Source: Candidatus Curtissbacteria bacterium RIFCSPLOWO2_02_FULL_40_11
GTDB taxonomy: Bacteria; Patescibacteriota; Microgenomatia; Curtissbacterales; GWA2-41-24
Assembly: GCA_001776505.1 (NCBI GenBank)
Contig: MFBV01000014.1
Location: 1-33,739, forward strand
Length of the DNA stretch: 33,739 nt
Reading direction: 5' to 3'
The notes below the pieces were generated by a model, which did not search any database, was not told the origin of the DNA, and saw only the letters and a list, made by a program, of their open reading frames with translations. Positions 1-8,760 of this stretch are shown one piece after another. The stretch's first letter is position 1. Each line of letters starts with the position of its first letter. A program made the translations under genes and the position numbers.

Positions 1-729
1 TTAAGAATATTTAATAATAAAGATAAATTTTGGGCGGATTGCGATACTTATAAAGACATAAAATTTGCCGAGAAGAAGCTTTTGGCAAGTTTAACAAAGA
101 GTGCTGATGGAAGCATTTCAAAATTATTTAACAGAAAAATCTCAACTTTTATGACGAAATTTCTTATACATACTCCGCTTACTCCTAATATAATTTCATT
201 TATAATTCCTTTTTTGGCAATATTTACATTTTTCATTTTAGCTATAGGCAGTTATCCGTGGCTTTTAATTGGCGCCTTGATGATCCAATTTTTGTCAATA
301 GTTGATGGAATTGACGGAGAAATGTCCAGGCTTAAATTTATGGGTACTAAATGGGGAAAATGGATTGATCCGATTTTGGATAGGTATGTTGATGCAATAA
401 TAATTGCGGGTATGGCATATGGATATTGGAATATTACCGGTAATAATTTTATCTTACCAATCGCAATTTTTGTAATACTTGCTGATATTCTTCAAGATTA
501 TATGTCTAGTAAATTTGTCGCAATCACTGGAGTAAAATTAATAACAAGTGATATTCCTTTTAAAAGAGATACTCGGCTTTTACTACTTGCGCTTGGAACG
601 ATTACAAATCAAATACTAATTGCATTCATTGTTTTTATTTTGATATCTCAGTATAAGGTAGTAAATCGCTTTATTGCAGCAAAACTGATTACTGAAAAGC
701 AAGTTTCTTCAAGAATTCAACAAGTATAA
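1..729 (+). CDS. CDP-alcohol phosphatidyltransferase domain protein, 5'-truncated by window edge; probably C-terminal half of a nucleotidyltransferase/CDP-alcohol phosphotransferase fusion
   Basis: Frame 1 is open from base 1 (LRIFNNKDKFWADCDTYKDIKFAEKKLLASLTKSADGSISKLFNRKIS...). CDP-OH-P motif DGIDGEMSRLKFMGTKWGKWIDPILDRYVD. The upstream 'W.D.DTYKD.K.AEK.L' linker resembles MobA-like/IPCT-DIPPS fusions. Confidence 0.8.
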   Translation, partial: LRIFNNKDKFWADCDTYKDIKFAEKKLLASLTKSADGSISKLFNRKISTFMTKFLIHTPLTPNIISFIIPFLAIFTFFILAIGSYPWLLIGALMIQFLSIVDGIDGEMSRLKFMGTKWGKWIDPILDRYVDAIIIAGMAYGYWNITGNNFILPIAIFVILADILQDYMSSKFVAITGVKLITSDIPFKRDTRLLLLALGTITNQILIAFIVFILISQYKVVNRFIAAKLITEKQVSSRIQQV

Positions 730-806
730 ATATTCCCAACACCTTTAAAATTGCAGTAAAACAAATCCAATCCGACCAAGAACTGACAATACATTAAACC
801 CCATAG

Positions 807-835
807 TTGACTTATCTAATTGTAAATGCTATATT
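807..835 (+). promoter_or_regulatory. sigma70-type promoter of the RRM gene
   Basis: TTGACT (807-812), 17-bp spacer, extended TGC-TATATT (830-835). Predicted TSS ~842 gives a ~109-nt leader. Confidence 0.6.
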
Positions 836-950
836 TTGGAAACTTAATTTGAGCGAGTTAAAAACTCTTTGATACTCGAACAAGAGAAATCTTCGTATCG
901 TAAGACTATCAATATATTCTCATTTAGGTTTTTAAAAGAAAGGAGGAAAA

Positions 951-1256
951 ATGACAAAAAGATTATTTGTTGGAAGTCTTTCGTATACAACGACTGCGCA
1001 ACAACTGGAAGATCTATTCTCACAAGTTGGCAAGGTATCTAGCGTTAATTTGATTACAGATAAATTTTCCGGTCAAAGCAAAGGTTTTGCATTTGTTGAG
1101 ATGACAAATGACAAAGAAACAGAAGATGCTATTAAGAAATTTAATGACTTTGAACTTGATGGAAGAAAATTGGTAGTAAATGTGGCAAGACCAAAAGAAG
1201 ACCGTTCAGACCATCAGAGTAGAGGCAACTTTACAAGATCCGGAAAAAACTGGTAA
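951..1256 (+). CDS. RNA-binding protein with a single RRM domain
   Basis: RNP2 LFVGSL and RNP1 KGFAFVEM; strong SD (AAAGGAGG) before the ATG. Confidence 0.93.
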   Translation: MTKRLFVGSLSYTTTAQQLEDLFSQVGKVSSVNLITDKFSGQSKGFAFVEMTNDKETEDAIKKFNDFELDGRKLVVNVARPKEDRSDHQSRGNFTRSGKNW

Positions 1257-1348
1257 TCCTGGAAGGCTATATTTTTTAATAAAATAGGCTCTTAACTTCG
1301 ACTCAAGAAACGCCGATTAATTGTAATTGTAAACCGCTAAAATGATTG

Positions 1349-1532
1349 TTAAGAACTGCCAGCAGAAATGCTAGCAATTTAGCTCTTCTTAAGTTCATCG
1401 AATCTGAGATTTTCTGAATCGAATGATCTGAGACTCTTCAGAGTCGATGGCTTCATCGCTGTTATCATTTGAGCAAGCGGGCGAGCCCAACCAGCTCTTG
1501 TTCTCTGTCCATTTTTTGCAGTGCAGAAAAAA
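1349..1532 (+). ncRNA. candidate structured RNA / multi-hairpin intergenic region (speculative)
   Basis: Consecutive inverted repeats: TTAAGAA[TGCCAGCA-GAAA-TGCTAGCA]..TTCTTAA, GACTC-TTCA-GAGTC, CGATG-GCTT-CATCG, GAGCAAG..CTTGTTC enclosing GGG-CGAG-CCC, TTTTTT..AAAAAA. Confidence 0.3.
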
Positions 1533-1602
1533 TTTAGAGCTTTTGCATAAAAAATGTTTGACACCTGCCCAGCTAAATGTAATAGTAAAAATATACCGCT
1601 TT

Positions 1603-2172
1603 ATGGCTAAAAACTTAGTCTCTTTATTATTGTGGTTTATTTTTACACCTATCTTACTCATTTCGGCGATTTTCATTACCGCTAAACAGAACGCCAACCA
1701 AAGTTCGCTCGAGAATTACGCATCTGTTGCCTCAAACGAATTCGAAATAAACAACAATATCGAGGGCCAAGTCTTAAACGCGGAAATAAGTGATCTAAGA
1801 CCATATACTCTATCTAAGTTCTTAGATAAAACACCTCTGGCCCCTTACTCGGAATACATTGTTGAAGTTTCAGATAAATACGGAATTGATTATCGCTTAA
1901 TACCTGCAATAGCAATGAAAGAATCCGGTGGAGGAGTCACAATTGACCAATCGACCCATAATGCCTGGGGTTGGGAAAACGGTATAACAAACTTTTCTTC
2001 CTGGGAATCGGCAATTGAAACTGTAGGGAAAACTCTGAAAAAAAATTATATAGCAAAAGGTCTTGTAACGCCTGAGCAAATCATGGTTGTTTACGCACCT
2101 CCACAAGTAGAAACGGGCGGCAAGTGGGCACAAGACATTAACCTCTTCTTCTCGCAAATGGAATCACTCTAA
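1603..2172 (+). CDS. membrane-anchored glucosaminidase/lysozyme-like peptidoglycan hydrolase
   Basis: N-terminal TM (MAKNLVSLLLWFIFTPILLISAIF), then YGIDYRLIPAIAMKESGGG...NAWGWENGITNFSSWESAIE. The ORF opens at 1447 but the first part lies over structured intergenic DNA, so ATG 1603 is preferred. Confidence 0.7.
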   Translation: MAKNLVSLLLWFIFTPILLISAIFITAKQNANQSSLENYASVASNEFEINNNIEGQVLNAEISDLRPYTLSKFLDKTPLAPYSEYIVEVSDKYGIDYRLIPAIAMKESGGGVTIDQSTHNAWGWENGITNFSSWESAIETVGKTLKKNYIAKGLVTPEQIMVVYAPPQVETGGKWAQDINLFFSQMESL

Positions 2173-2215
2173 TAACCATTAGACTGATAACTTTTTAAGA
2201 GTTAAAATCACACAG

Positions 2216-3595
2216 ATGGATTTAAGATTCACCATAGCTTTAATAGTCGGTAAATTAACGGCATTCTTACTTATATTAAAAGGGTCCGGCGCAACGGCTG
2301 CACCCGGACTATATGCACTTAATATTGACCCGGACTTTGTAAAAAAATTCTCGCAAAGAGTACACTTCGGCTCAATCATTGTTTCGGGTACAAATGGAAA
2401 AACCACAACATCTCGGCTTATTTACAATTTACTGTCAGAAAAGTATAAGATTATTCACAATAGGCAAGGATCAAATTTACTTCGTGGTCTCGCTTCTACA
2501 TTCATAAATAATTCATCTATTTTGGGTAAATTAGATGCTAACATCGCTCTCTGGGAAGTAGATGAAGCCGTTCTTCCGGAAATTGTTACCAGCACTAACC
2601 CTAAAACTGTCGTACTTTTAAACTTATTCAGGGATCAACTCGATAGATATGGCGAGGTTGATTCTATTCGAAAATCTTGGCAAAAATGGCTCATTAAGAT
2701 TCCGCGATCTACAAATATCATCCTCAATGAGGATGATCCGGGTATAAAATCATTAGAAAAATATGCAAAGGGAAAATCAATTACTTTTGGAATTCAGGAT
2801 AAAGAAATAAAATTGCCAAAGACGATAAACGTTTCAGATATCAAACGTTGCCCAAATTGTGGTTCAAATTTAGAATTTTCTGCGGTTTTCTCCGCCCATA
2901 TTGGGCACTACTATTGCAACTACTGTTCTTTTAGAAGAAAAATCCCGAACGTATCGGCATCAGGCCTAGTTTTTAAAAGGGGATTTAAAACATCTTTGAC
3001 TATAAACATTAATAAGAAAAAATCGAAGCTAAATCTAAATTTACCCGGTCTTTATAATGTTTATAACTTATTGGCAGCAAGCACAGTTTTCCTAACCGAG
3101 AAAATTGACAGCAGTAAACTAATAAGATCACTTCAAAAGTTCTCATCCGCCTTCGGGAGGTATCAAAGTTTTGAGATAAATGGGAAAAAAATAATTATCT
3201 TTCTTATCAAAAACCCTGCAGGTGCGAACGAAGTGTTAAGAACCATATCGCTTGAAGATAATCTGAACATTCTTGCTATTCTCAACGATAAAATTGCAGA
3301 CGGCACGGACGTATCTTGGATTTGGGATACTAATTGGGAAATTATAGCAAGCAAAATTAAAAGTGTTTCAGTCTCGGGTACTCGATCATGGGATCTGGCA
3401 AACAGGCTGAAATATGCAGGGGTTAATTTGAGTAATAAAAATGTTTATAAACAAAATAATTACCCAATTGGGCATATAATTAAAAATATGGGGACTAAAG
3501 ATACTCTATTAATACTACCAACATACACCGCCCTTTTAGAAACTCAAAAAAACCTTAGTAAATTATCTTCACAAGAAAAATGGCACAAAAACTAA
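2216..3595 (+). CDS. murT: lipid II isoglutaminyl synthase (glutamine-hydrolyzing) subunit MurT
   Basis: Mur-ligase P-loop SGTNGKTTTSR, NLFRDQLDRYGEVDSI, CPNCG/CNYCSF zinc motif, MurT C-terminal domain; followed by gatD. Confidence 0.93.
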   Translation: MDLRFTIALIVGKLTAFLLILKGSGATAAPGLYALNIDPDFVKKFSQRVHFGSIIVSGTNGKTTTSRLIYNLLSEKYKIIHNRQGSNLLRGLASTFINNSSILGKLDANIALWEVDEAVLPEIVTSTNPKTVVLLNLFRDQLDRYGEVDSIRKSWQKWLIKIPRSTNIILNEDDPGIKSLEKYAKGKSITFGIQDKEIKLPKTINVSDIKRCPNCGSNLEFSAVFSAHIGHYYCNYCSFRRKIPNVSASGLVFKRGFKTSLTININKKKSKLNLNLPGLYNVYNLLAASTVFLTEKIDSSKLIRSLQKFSSAFGRYQSFEINGKKIIIFLIKNPAGANEVLRTISLEDNLNILAILNDKIADGTDVSWIWDTNWEIIASKIKSVSVSGTRSWDLANRLKYAGVNLSNKNVYKQNNYPIGHIIKNMGTKDTLLILPTYTALLETQKNLSKLSSQEKWHKN

Positions 3596-4359
3596 TATTA
3601 AGAATTTGTTATCTATATCCAGATTTAATGGACACTTACGGCGATATCGGAAACATAATTGCCCTAAAAAAACGCTGCGCCACCAGAAATATAAAAGTTG
3701 AGATAGTTAATAAATCGTTAAACGATAAAATTGAAAAAGATAAGTTCGATTTATTCTTTTTCGGAGGCGGTCAAGATAAAATACAAATTCTTGTTGGAAA
3801 AGACCTACAAAAAAAACGGGAAAATCTTATTAATTCTATAGAAAAGGGCGCCGTTTTATTATCCATATGTGGCGGTTACCAATTACTCCAAAAATACTTT
3901 AGAACAGTTTCCGGAGAAACAATAAAGGGGATCGGCTTGTTCGATGCACACACTGAAGGCTCAGATGAACGCATGATCCAAAACCTATGGATAGATTTAT
4001 CAAAAAATATTAAAGATGAGATCAAGGAAATCTATCCAACAGTTGACAAAAAACAACTAACAACTGACTTAATTGGTTTTGAAAATCATTCCGGCAAAAC
4101 TTATTTAGGCAAAAATCTTAAACCACTAGGAACTGTGATCAAAGGTGCAGGCAACAATGGGGAAGACAAAACAGAAGGTATAAGGTACAAAAACGCTTTT
4201 GGTTGCTATTTGCATGGAGCACTCCTGCCTAAAAACCCTCACTTTGCAGACTATTTAATAGCAAAAGCACTTGAACGACGGTATGGACAAATTAAACTCG
4301 AACCACTTGACGACTCCATCGAATGGCAAGCCCACAAAGCAGCCATCAAACGAACCTAA
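3580..4359 (+). CDS. gatD: lipid II isoglutaminyl synthase glutamine amidotransferase subunit GatD
   Basis: YLYPDLMDTYGDIGNI, FFGGGQDK, SICGGYQLL nucleophile Cys, GCYLHGALLPKNP His; overlaps murT by 16 nt. Confidence 0.93.
   Translation: MAQKLILRICYLYPDLMDTYGDIGNIIALKKRCATRNIKVEIVNKSLNDKIEKDKFDLFFFGGGQDKIQILVGKDLQKKRENLINSIEKGAVLLSICGGYQLLQKYFRTVSGETIKGIGLFDAHTEGSDERMIQNLWIDLSKNIKDEIKEIYPTVDKKQLTTDLIGFENHSGKTYLGKNLKPLGTVIKGAGNNGEDKTEGIRYKNAFGCYLHGALLPKNPHFADYLIAKALERRYGQIKLEPLDDSIEWQAHKAAIKRT
4038..4073 (+). repeat. 7-bp-period repeat array inside gatD
   Basis: acagttg|acaaaaa|acaacta|acaactg|acttaat (4039-4073), encoding PTVDKKQLTTD. Confidence 0.5.
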
Positions 4360-4379
4360 ACCTTAACAAACTACCTCAT

Positions 4380-4435
4380 GTGTCTACCTGCCACACACCG
4401 GGGGTGGTTTAACCGGGGGTGGTTTAAATAGACAC
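4380..4435. repeat. tandem 15-bp repeat bounded by an inverted repeat
   Basis: GTGTCTA (4380-4386)...two exact copies CCGGGGGTGGTTTAA (4398-4412, 4413-4427)...TAGACAC (4429-4435). Confidence 0.8.
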
Positions 4436-4579
4436 CTAAGCACTAACAAAAGTATCGGTTTAATAATTTAAATCATCAAACTATCAGCACAAGTTAAAAT
4501 TTGGTAAAATTCATTCAAAAACCAAGGTGGCGAAAGAACATCCCTATAAAATAGGGAGTGACAAACACGGAAAAAACAA

Positions 4580-4664
4580 ACCCGGGTGGTGAAATTGGCA
4601 GACACGCTGGTTTTAGGAACCAGTGCTCCAAAAGAGCTTGGGAGTTCGAATCTCCCCCCGGGTA
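4580..4664 (+). tRNA. tRNA-Leu(UAG)
   Basis: Acceptor ACCCGGG/CCCGGGT; anticodon arm CTGGT-TTTAGGA-ACCAG (anticodon TAG); long variable arm; T arm GGGAG-TTCGAAT-CTCCC; CCA not encoded (ACAG follows). Confidence 0.95.
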
Positions 4665-4768
4665 CAGAGGTGAGTTTATCCTGATTCAATCGAGGAATCC
4701 ACTTGTCGGCACTTGCTTATTACTGCTTGAGCTAGAGATAAACTTCTGTTTGATTTAAAATCAAAGTA

Positions 4769-5602
4769 ATGCATAGTATTTACGCTAAAAGCTTAAAGCC
4801 TAAAGCCAAACGCTTGGTATATTTCTCTATATTCATAATCATGCTTTTAGCCTTCAGCATTAAGCATTCAGCCAACACCTACGGCCAAACTCCTTTTGAA
4901 AAGACTAAAGAGGAATACTCAATCCAGCTAAAAAAATATAATCTTGCAAGAAATAATTATTTAACGAAAAAAGCAAACTATGAAGCATTTAAAACGGCTA
5001 CGGCAAAAAAAGAAACATTTGAAAGTACCAAAAGTTACCTTATTGAGATTAATTTTCTATTAGCAGATAAGCTGCGACTAGTAAAAGAATACGGAAATTC
5101 TATTGATTGGGAAAATTCAAATTACAACAAGAATGAATTATTGACACTTTTAGATGAAGAACTAAGCTATCTTCAAAACCATTGGGCTGATGTAGATAAA
5201 ACTACTGCCCTTGAACAACTTCCGCCCTTAGCTCAAGAATTAAAAGACAGACTCAATACAACAATAGTTGCTAAAACGGACAAAAATATAGGCGCCTATG
5301 AACTTGTCAGCACGGAACGAGCGCACGCAAATTCTAATAGCCTAACGCAACAAATTAAAAATTATATTAATCCGCTATCAAACGATAACAATAGGGCAAT
5401 AATTAATAATTGGGATTCGGAAATTGACTCTGTTAATCAAAATATACAGCTAGATATCGATAAAGCAAAATTAGAATTCGAAAAAATTTCAATTGAAAGA
5501 AAATCATCAAGAGTTAACAACGTTATCGAAGCTACTAAAGGAGCCAGAGCAGAATTGGAAAAATCTTTAGATCTATATAGAGAAATTTTACGAATAATAT
5601 GA
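4769..5602 (+). CDS. hypothetical exported/membrane-anchored coiled-coil protein
   Basis: ORF with N-terminal hydrophobic segment (LVYFSIFIIMLLAFSI) and charged helical remainder. Confidence 0.6.
   Translation: MHSIYAKSLKPKAKRLVYFSIFIIMLLAFSIKHSANTYGQTPFEKTKEEYSIQLKKYNLARNNYLTKKANYEAFKTATAKKETFESTKSYLIEINFLLADKLRLVKEYGNSIDWENSNYNKNELLTLLDEELSYLQNHWADVDKTTALEQLPPLAQELKDRLNTTIVAKTDKNIGAYELVSTERAHANSNSLTQQIKNYINPLSNDNNRAIINNWDSEIDSVNQNIQLDIDKAKLEFEKISIERKSSRVNNVIEATKGARAELEKSLDLYREILRII
4784..4878 (+). repeat. two 7-bp-period repeat arrays in opposite orientation over a signal/TM-coding region
   Basis: gctaaaa|gcttaaa|gcctaaa|gccaaac|gcttggt (4784-4818) and cttttag|ccttcag|cattaag|cattcag|ccaacac (4844-4878). 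Confidence 0.6.
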
Positions 5603-6036
5603 AGAGTCAAGAAATAAATACGATGGAAGGTGAAATTCTGACAGAAGAAAACCTCCCTGAAGATGAAAAACCCAAAGTTAAAAACCCAAAGTTAAAAACC
5701 CAAAGGAAATTTTCGCTTCCAAGCTTCAATAGCTTATTAATAAAAATAGAAAATCTACCAAACATATTAAAAAACCCGAGATTTATTATAATTTTCAGCC
5801 TTATTCTTATCATCCCATTTATTTATATTGCTTTCACATTACTAGGCTCTAAACCAACTTCCCAAACACCGGCTGAAAATCCGGCGCCCGAAATATTGAA
5901 CCCAAGCCCACCTATAGATAAGAAACTCCAAGATATCGAAAACAAAATAAAATCACTTCAAACAGAGGTTGATCTTCTGGATGCAAATTTAGTTGAGTTA
6001 GCCTTACCCGAAGTTGATCTGAATATCAAGTTCTAG
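5599..6036 (+). CDS. hypothetical single-TM protein
   Basis: ORF overlapping the previous stop (ATGA); TM FIIIFSLILIIPFIYIAFTLL; C-terminal coiled coil. Confidence 0.6.
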   Translation: MKSQEINTMEGEILTEENLPEDEKPKVKNPKLKTQRKFSLPSFNSLLIKIENLPNILKNPRFIIIFSLILIIPFIYIAFTLLGSKPTSQTPAENPAPEILNPSPPIDKKLQDIENKIKSLQTEVDLLDANLVELALPEVDLNIKF

Positions 6037-6047
6037 GCTCACTTTTT

Positions 6048-6076
6048 TTGACTTTAGGCACGAATTAATGTAAAAT
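6048..6076 (+). promoter_or_regulatory. sigma70-type promoter, predicted leaderless
   Basis: TTGACT (6048-6053), 17-bp spacer, TAAAAT (6071-6076); ATG at 6086. Confidence 0.6.
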
Positions 6077-6085
6077 GTTACCTAA

Positions 6086-6709
6086 ATGAATAATCCAAAA
6101 ATAGCACAGCAGGCTGCGATAAACGCGGTTAAAATAGCCAGAGAACCTCTAGAAATTCTAAGATCTCAAGTAGCAAAACCTCTTGTTGAAGAATTTGGCA
6201 ATGAACTGGAATCTTTTTTTGGAGCACCAAGGGGAATACGCAGTCGAGATCAAGCCTTAGCTCAAGAAGAATTAAATAGAGCTCGGCAAAAACAAGAACT
6301 GGAAAAATCAGAGGTTAGTGATAATAATCAATCCGAACAGCAGGCAAGAGAACTAGCATTCGCAATGAAGCAGGAATATGCAAAATACGAATCAAAAACT
6401 GATAGGCATCAAACTCAACTCAGGCAAGAAATGGTTGAACTTCAAGAAGAAATTGCTAAGCTTGCAAAAACAACGGGAGTTGACACTAAAGTCCATATGC
6501 AAAACCCAACTAAAAAGATCGGAATTATCGATATCAAATTCTTAACTAAAATTATTACTTTTTTGAGATTAAAAGCAGAAGAATCTAAAAGCGCAAAAGA
6601 CCTGCAAGCACAAAGACAAAATTCAAAAAGGGCAACAGGCATGCTCGCTTGGGTTTCCGGAAAACAAATGAAGGTTCACGAACAAGGAACCTTACATCTT
6701 CAAGGATAA
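6086..6709 (+). CDS. hypothetical coiled-coil protein
   Basis: ORF with promoter directly upstream; Glu/Gln/Lys-rich helical sequence; no family assigned with confidence. Confidence 0.6.
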   Translation: MNNPKIAQQAAINAVKIAREPLEILRSQVAKPLVEEFGNELESFFGAPRGIRSRDQALAQEELNRARQKQELEKSEVSDNNQSEQQARELAFAMKQEYAKYESKTDRHQTQLRQEMVELQEEIAKLAKTTGVDTKVHMQNPTKKIGIIDIKFLTKIITFLRLKAEESKSAKDLQAQRQNSKRATGMLAWVSGKQMKVHEQGTLHLQG

Positions 6710-6712
6710 AAA

Positions 6713-6747
6713 TAGTTGATTGTTTCAAGTTTATTGTTTATAGTTCA
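6713..6747 (+). repeat. 7-bp-period repeat upstream of tRNA-Val
   Basis: tagttga|ttgtttc|aagttta|ttgttta|tagttca (NNGTTNN in register five times). Confidence 0.45.
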
Positions 6748-6754
6748 CAATTAA

Positions 6755-6831
6755 GGGTTCGTAGCTCAGTTGGTTAGAGCACTGCATTGACATTGTAGAG
6801 GCCACAGGTTCGAGTCCTGTCGAACCCACCA
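6755..6831 (+). tRNA. tRNA-Val(GAC)
   Basis: GGGTTCG...CGAACCC acceptor; anticodon arm CTGCA-TTGACAT-TGTAG (GAC); T arm ACAGG-TTCGAGT-CCTGT; CCA encoded. Confidence 0.95.
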
Positions 6832-6862
6832 GAATTGATTAATCTTAAACTTATATATTAAT

Positions 6863-7231
6863 ATGATATCAGTGGAATCAAAAATCGGATTAGAAATACC
6901 TGATTCTGGAGACACTCAATCAGCACCAGATCAAAGAAAACTCAAAAGACGACAGCCAATAATAGTCGACGGAAATCGAATTACAACTACTGTACCTGGA
7001 CATCCTGATGATAACTTTGGGGCAGTTAACACATCAACAGGGCAAAAAACTACTCTAAGCTCTCATCAAAGAGAAGCAGTTTATGGGCTACAAAATCGCA
7101 AACATGTCCCGCCTGAGTTAGCAGAAGGTTTAAGGGTTTATCGACGTATTAAAAAAAGAAAGCAACAAGAAAAAACAAAACGTAAACCGCCTATTTATGC
7201 TCCTTTCGAAGATCCACCTGAAATCGAATGA
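6863..7231 (+). CDS. hypothetical protein
   Basis: 122-aa ORF, basic and low complexity toward the C terminus. Confidence 0.45.
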   Translation: MISVESKIGLEIPDSGDTQSAPDQRKLKRRQPIIVDGNRITTTVPGHPDDNFGAVNTSTGQKTTLSSHQREAVYGLQNRKHVPPELAEGLRVYRRIKKRKQQEKTKRKPPIYAPFEDPPEIE

Positions 7232-7234
7232 TGC

Positions 7235-7263
7235 TTGAAGCTCTTAACTTCATAACATACAAT
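7235..7263 (+). promoter_or_regulatory. sigma70-type promoter, predicted leaderless
   Basis: TTGAAG (7235-7240), 17-bp spacer, TACAAT (7258-7263); ATG at 7270 coincides with the predicted TSS. Confidence 0.55.
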
Positions 7264-7269
7264 TAATTC

Positions 7270-7509
7270 ATGACCGACGCTAAACAGAAAATTGTAGAAA
7301 AATACTACATCGAAATTACGCCAAGCTGGAAAAAAAGATTTTTAATTTCTTTCGCAGGTGGCATAGGATGGGGACTGGGCGTACTCGTTAGTTCAACCAT
7401 AATAATTGCGATAATTACTTACTTTATTTCAAAAATAGATTTTATTCCTATTTTAGGCCAGTTTCTTAACGACATTACCACTTCTTCTACATCCACACCC
7501 TCCAATTAA
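7270..7509 (+). CDS. small membrane protein, DUF5665-like
   Basis: SFAGGIGWGLGVLVSSTIIIAIITYFISKIDFIPILGQFLNDI. Confidence 0.65.
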   Translation: MTDAKQKIVEKYYIEITPSWKKRFLISFAGGIGWGLGVLVSSTIIIAIITYFISKIDFIPILGQFLNDITTSSTSTPSN

Positions 7510-8711
7510 TGTTAAAAAATAAATTAAAAGATCATAGGGAAATCGCTCGCGAGATGGATCTTTTTTCATTCCATGAATATGCCCCGGGTGCGATTTTTTG
7601 GCATCCCAAAGGTTTAAAAATTTATCATATTTTAGAAGATTTTATCCGCAAAAAAACTGAAAACGAAGGATACCGGGAAATCTCCACACCGGTTATTGTC
7701 AAAAGCGAACTTTTTAAAAAATCAGGCCACTGGCAACATTTTGGAGAAAATATTTTTAGCCTAAAAGTTGATGACGAAGTGTATGCCCTAAAACCCATGA
7801 ATTGCCCTGAATCTACATTAGTATTTTCTGCACACACACGTAGCTATCAAGACTTACCCCTGAGGCTTAGTGAATTTGGTATTCTACACAGAAACGAGCT
7901 ATCAGGCGTTTTAGGCGGTGCGCTGAGAGTTCGCCAGTTTACCATCGATGATGCTCATATTTATGTTACTCCTGAGCAAATTCATGACGAAATTATAAAG
8001 TTAATTTTAATGACGATTGATGTTTACAAAACTCTGGACTATAAACCCCGCTTCTATTTAGCAACACGCCCAGAAAAGGCTATGGGAAACACGAAAAGCT
8101 GGCAGCAAGCCGAAAAATCACTCGAAAAGGCCCTAAAAAGTACAGGAGTCGATTTTTCTATAAAACCTAAAGAAGGTGCCTTCTATGGACCAAAAATCGA
8201 CATCCATATACTTGATTCACAAAAAAGGGATTGGCAAATGGCAACAATACAACTGGATTTTCAAATTCCGGAAAGTATGCAACTTAGCTACGTTGATAAA
8301 GACGGCGCAAAAAAGCGACCCGTTATGATCCATAGAGGTATTTTTGGCTCTCTCGAAAGATTTATTGGCATACTTATAGAACACACGCAGGGCAAACTTC
8401 CACTATGGCTAACACCCACTCAAACAATTATAATGCCCATTACTAATAAGCAAAACGCCTATGCAAAGAAGGTTGTAACTTCCCTAATAAAAGCGTCGAT
8501 TCGCTCTCAACTTGACGAAAGAAACGAAACTCTCCAGGCAAAAATCCGAGATGCTATCTTGCAAAAAATACCCTACCTAGTTATCGTAGGAGAAAAAGAA
8601 GAAAAGGCTAATTTAATCACAGTCCGAACCAGAGAAGGTAAAAATTTAGAAAAGCAGAAAGTTTCGAGTTTTATTAATAGACTAGTAAAAAAGATTGAAA
8701 ACAAAAGTTAG
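7509..8711 (+). CDS. thrS: threonyl-tRNA synthetase, catalytic plus anticodon-binding domains only
   Basis: DLFSFHEYAPGAIFWHPKG, KPMNCPES, VRQFTIDDAHIY, MIHRGIFGSLERFIGIL; Zn ligands Cys/His/His present; begins where the catalytic core normally starts. Confidence 0.93.
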   Translation: MLKNKLKDHREIAREMDLFSFHEYAPGAIFWHPKGLKIYHILEDFIRKKTENEGYREISTPVIVKSELFKKSGHWQHFGENIFSLKVDDEVYALKPMNCPESTLVFSAHTRSYQDLPLRLSEFGILHRNELSGVLGGALRVRQFTIDDAHIYVTPEQIHDEIIKLILMTIDVYKTLDYKPRFYLATRPEKAMGNTKSWQQAEKSLEKALKSTGVDFSIKPKEGAFYGPKIDIHILDSQKRDWQMATIQLDFQIPESMQLSYVDKDGAKKRPVMIHRGIFGSLERFIGILIEHTQGKLPLWLTPTQTIIMPITNKQNAYAKKVVTSLIKASIRSQLDERNETLQAKIRDAILQKIPYLVIVGEKEEKANLITVRTREGKNLEKQKVSSFINRLVKKIENKS

Positions 8712-8760
8712 TTCATGTTAACATCTTCAAACTTAAATTATTCTTTCAAGGAGGTAGAAG

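Noticed and set aside
1379-1697. Minus-strand ORFs 1379..1564 and 1395..1697, and the 1447-1602 extension of the + ORF
   Set aside because: They lie on hairpin-rich intergenic DNA and show no family signature; ATG 1603 followed by a TM segment is a better start.
4468-4758. ORFs 4468..4689 (-) and 4558..4758 (+)
   Set aside because: They are translations across the tRNA-Leu gene, not independent proteins.
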